The notes beneath the pieces were generated by a model. It saw nothing but the letters and a program-made list of their open reading frames with translations, made no database searches and was not told the origin of the DNA. Position numbers and translations under genes: made by a program. A stretch of 64,000 nt of DNA from NCBI GenBank assembly GCA_037833965.1, contig AP031352.1:23912501-23976500 (forward strand). The letters run 5' to 3'. Origin of the DNA: Marchantia polymorpha subsp. ruderalis (lineage: Eukaryota; Streptophyta; Marchantiopsida; Marchantiales; Marchantiaceae). This document shows, in pieces, positions 62,547-64,000 of this stretch (positions within the stretch are counted from its first letter, which is position 1; every line of letters starts with the position of its first letter).

Positions 62547-64000
62547 TGCAGAGGCCTAAGTTTTCCTAAGTTTTCATGAGTATAATCAGATTATGTTCTT
62601 GTGAATGTAATCCACACCAACATGCTATTTACTTGAATGTTGGTATTTTGGTATGTGTGCTTGTGAATTTTATTTTTATCTTGTGTATCATCTCCATAAG
62701 ATATTTCATATTTTGTTTATATTTATATTTTCAAATTTTGACATAATCAAATGATTATATTGGCTAGCATAATTTATGAATTACTATTTTATTATTTTTA
62801 ATTCTAATATTAAAAAACATAAGAAAATTATAAATTGTATTTTCTATGTATATATATATATTTCATATAAGATTATATCAATAAATAAAATTATAACAAA
62901 TAATTATGACCAATTTTTATTATAATAAAGTTGATGATTAGTATCTATCTTTAAAAAATGAAAATTTTTTCATATCTAAAGTCAAGCTTAAACAAATTTG
63001 AACTTAAATTTAAGAATAGATTTTTTTAAATTTATAATTTCCTAACATCAAAATATCATTATAATGCAGTTAGTTGCATATGCATATAAAATTAGTGTGT
63101 TGCTAAATAAAATATGACAATAATAAAACAAATCATGAGTATGAAATTTGAAAGTTTAAACAAAGAAAATCTAGACTTAGCAACTATAAAAACCAACTGT
63201 ATATATCAGAAAATAAAATATTTAAGATATACACAGTATTTTGATGGTATATGTTATCAAAAGCTACAATTGAAATATTTTCAAAATCGATTTCAACCAT
63301 AATCAATACATCATGTTGTAATTTACTAAGGTGTTTTAATATGAATCATATAATCATTGCATAATTTATGCTTTGAATTAAAACAGAAAAATAATATTTT
63401 TTCATTTTTTATCATTCAGTAAAAAAAAATCTTGGAATAAAATAATACTCTAATCATGTTTTACATTTTATATTGCTCTAAATGTGTTTTGTATTGTGAA
63501 AGATTCTATATATTTCTTATTCATTATGAGAGCTTGATTATAAAACTCATCATGCATCTAGTTTTTTTTCTAAATATATCAATCTTCATCTTCATTTTTC
63601 AAAAACATCTTGCATATATCAAGATGCATATGACTTTGATATTTTGTATAAAAAAATAATATGGTCATTTTGGATGTGATTTTTGCTTTGAAATTTTTTT
63701 ATAGAGCTTGTTTTTCTTTCAATCAACTTGTTTTGATATATCAAACATATTGAGTAACTATCAAATTATTGTTGTGGACATTGGTAGTGTTGGAAGGTAT
63801 CTCATGTTAGCTTCAACCTCAGTTATTGAAGTTGGTTAAACAACGAATATATAAAAGAGCTGACAAAAACTTTCTATAAAACACTGTTTAGAGTGTTTTA
63901 GTAAAGTCTAAGCTATTTCCATGGATGAAAACTGAAGGGATGAATAAAGTATATTTGATATTGTTTATGCTTGTGTGAATGCCATTAGGTGTTGATGTGT
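62547..64000. other. AT-rich block without genes
   Basis: A+T-rich noncoding DNA runs to the end of the window. Small features are a TTTTCCTAAG duplication at about 62565-62576 and a (TA)n run near 62850-62860. No domain or RNA gene was seen. Confidence 0.5.

Noticed and set aside
1-64000. tRNA, rRNA, CRISPR arrays, known conserved plant miRNA sequences
   Set aside because: A by-eye search for T-loop GGTTCRA motifs, regularly spaced repeats and the common conserved miRNA sequences found no convincing candidate.

Overview
This window looks like nuclear DNA of a land plant. I infer an early-diverging lineage, most likely a bryophyte and perhaps a Marchantia-like liverwort. The inference rests on three plant-type intron-containing genes, introns mostly of 200-450 bp, long leaders rich in CTG/CT repeats, and Ty3/gypsy and hAT remnants. 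It is weak at species level. No organellar, bacterial, CRISPR, rRNA or tRNA signal was seen.

Three host genes can be supported from exon-level homology and reading-phase bookkeeping. (1) On the + strand, 3915-5667 holds the last five exons of an EAF6-like subunit of the NuA4 histone acetyltransferase complex. Its N-terminal exons are not visible and probably lie before base 1, beyond a long intron filled with repeats and a Ty3/gypsy fossil. (2) On the + strand, 31211-34441 holds an atypical bHLH transcription factor of the plant bHLH68/112/123 type, with a TATA box upstream and a poly(A) signal downstream. (3) On the - strand, 54113-46662 holds a complete 16-exon soluble starch synthase III. 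It has a plastid transit peptide, three CBM53 starch-binding modules and a GT5 catalytic domain, and one intron uses a GC-AG splice pair.

The rest is intergenic. It alternates between strongly AT-rich blocks (about 9.0-10.7, 12.9-14.2, 17.0-19.4, 21.4-25.1, 37.2-38.7, 56.1-59.0 and 62.6-64.0 kb) and GC-rich, microsatellite-laden blocks (about 10.7-12.5, 25-36 and 38.7-44 kb). The GC-rich blocks have long chance open frames on both strands but no recognisable gene. The left edge (1-2.9 kb) is a patchwork of repeats, including a four-copy ~130-bp repeat, a ~380-bp direct duplication split by an insertion, and an 89-bp tandem pair. The right end holds a decayed hAT DNA transposon (about 59.06-62.55 kb) with terminal inverted repeats and a 100-bp unit repeated three times. 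Several near-perfect hairpins with very short loops are scattered through the AT-rich DNA.

The three genes do not form a pathway: one acts in chromatin acetylation, one in transcription and one in plastid starch synthesis. I did not find a convincing new biological system. The best follow-ups are the perfect hairpins, the compositional compartments, the GC-AG intron and the repeat-filled EAF6 intron.
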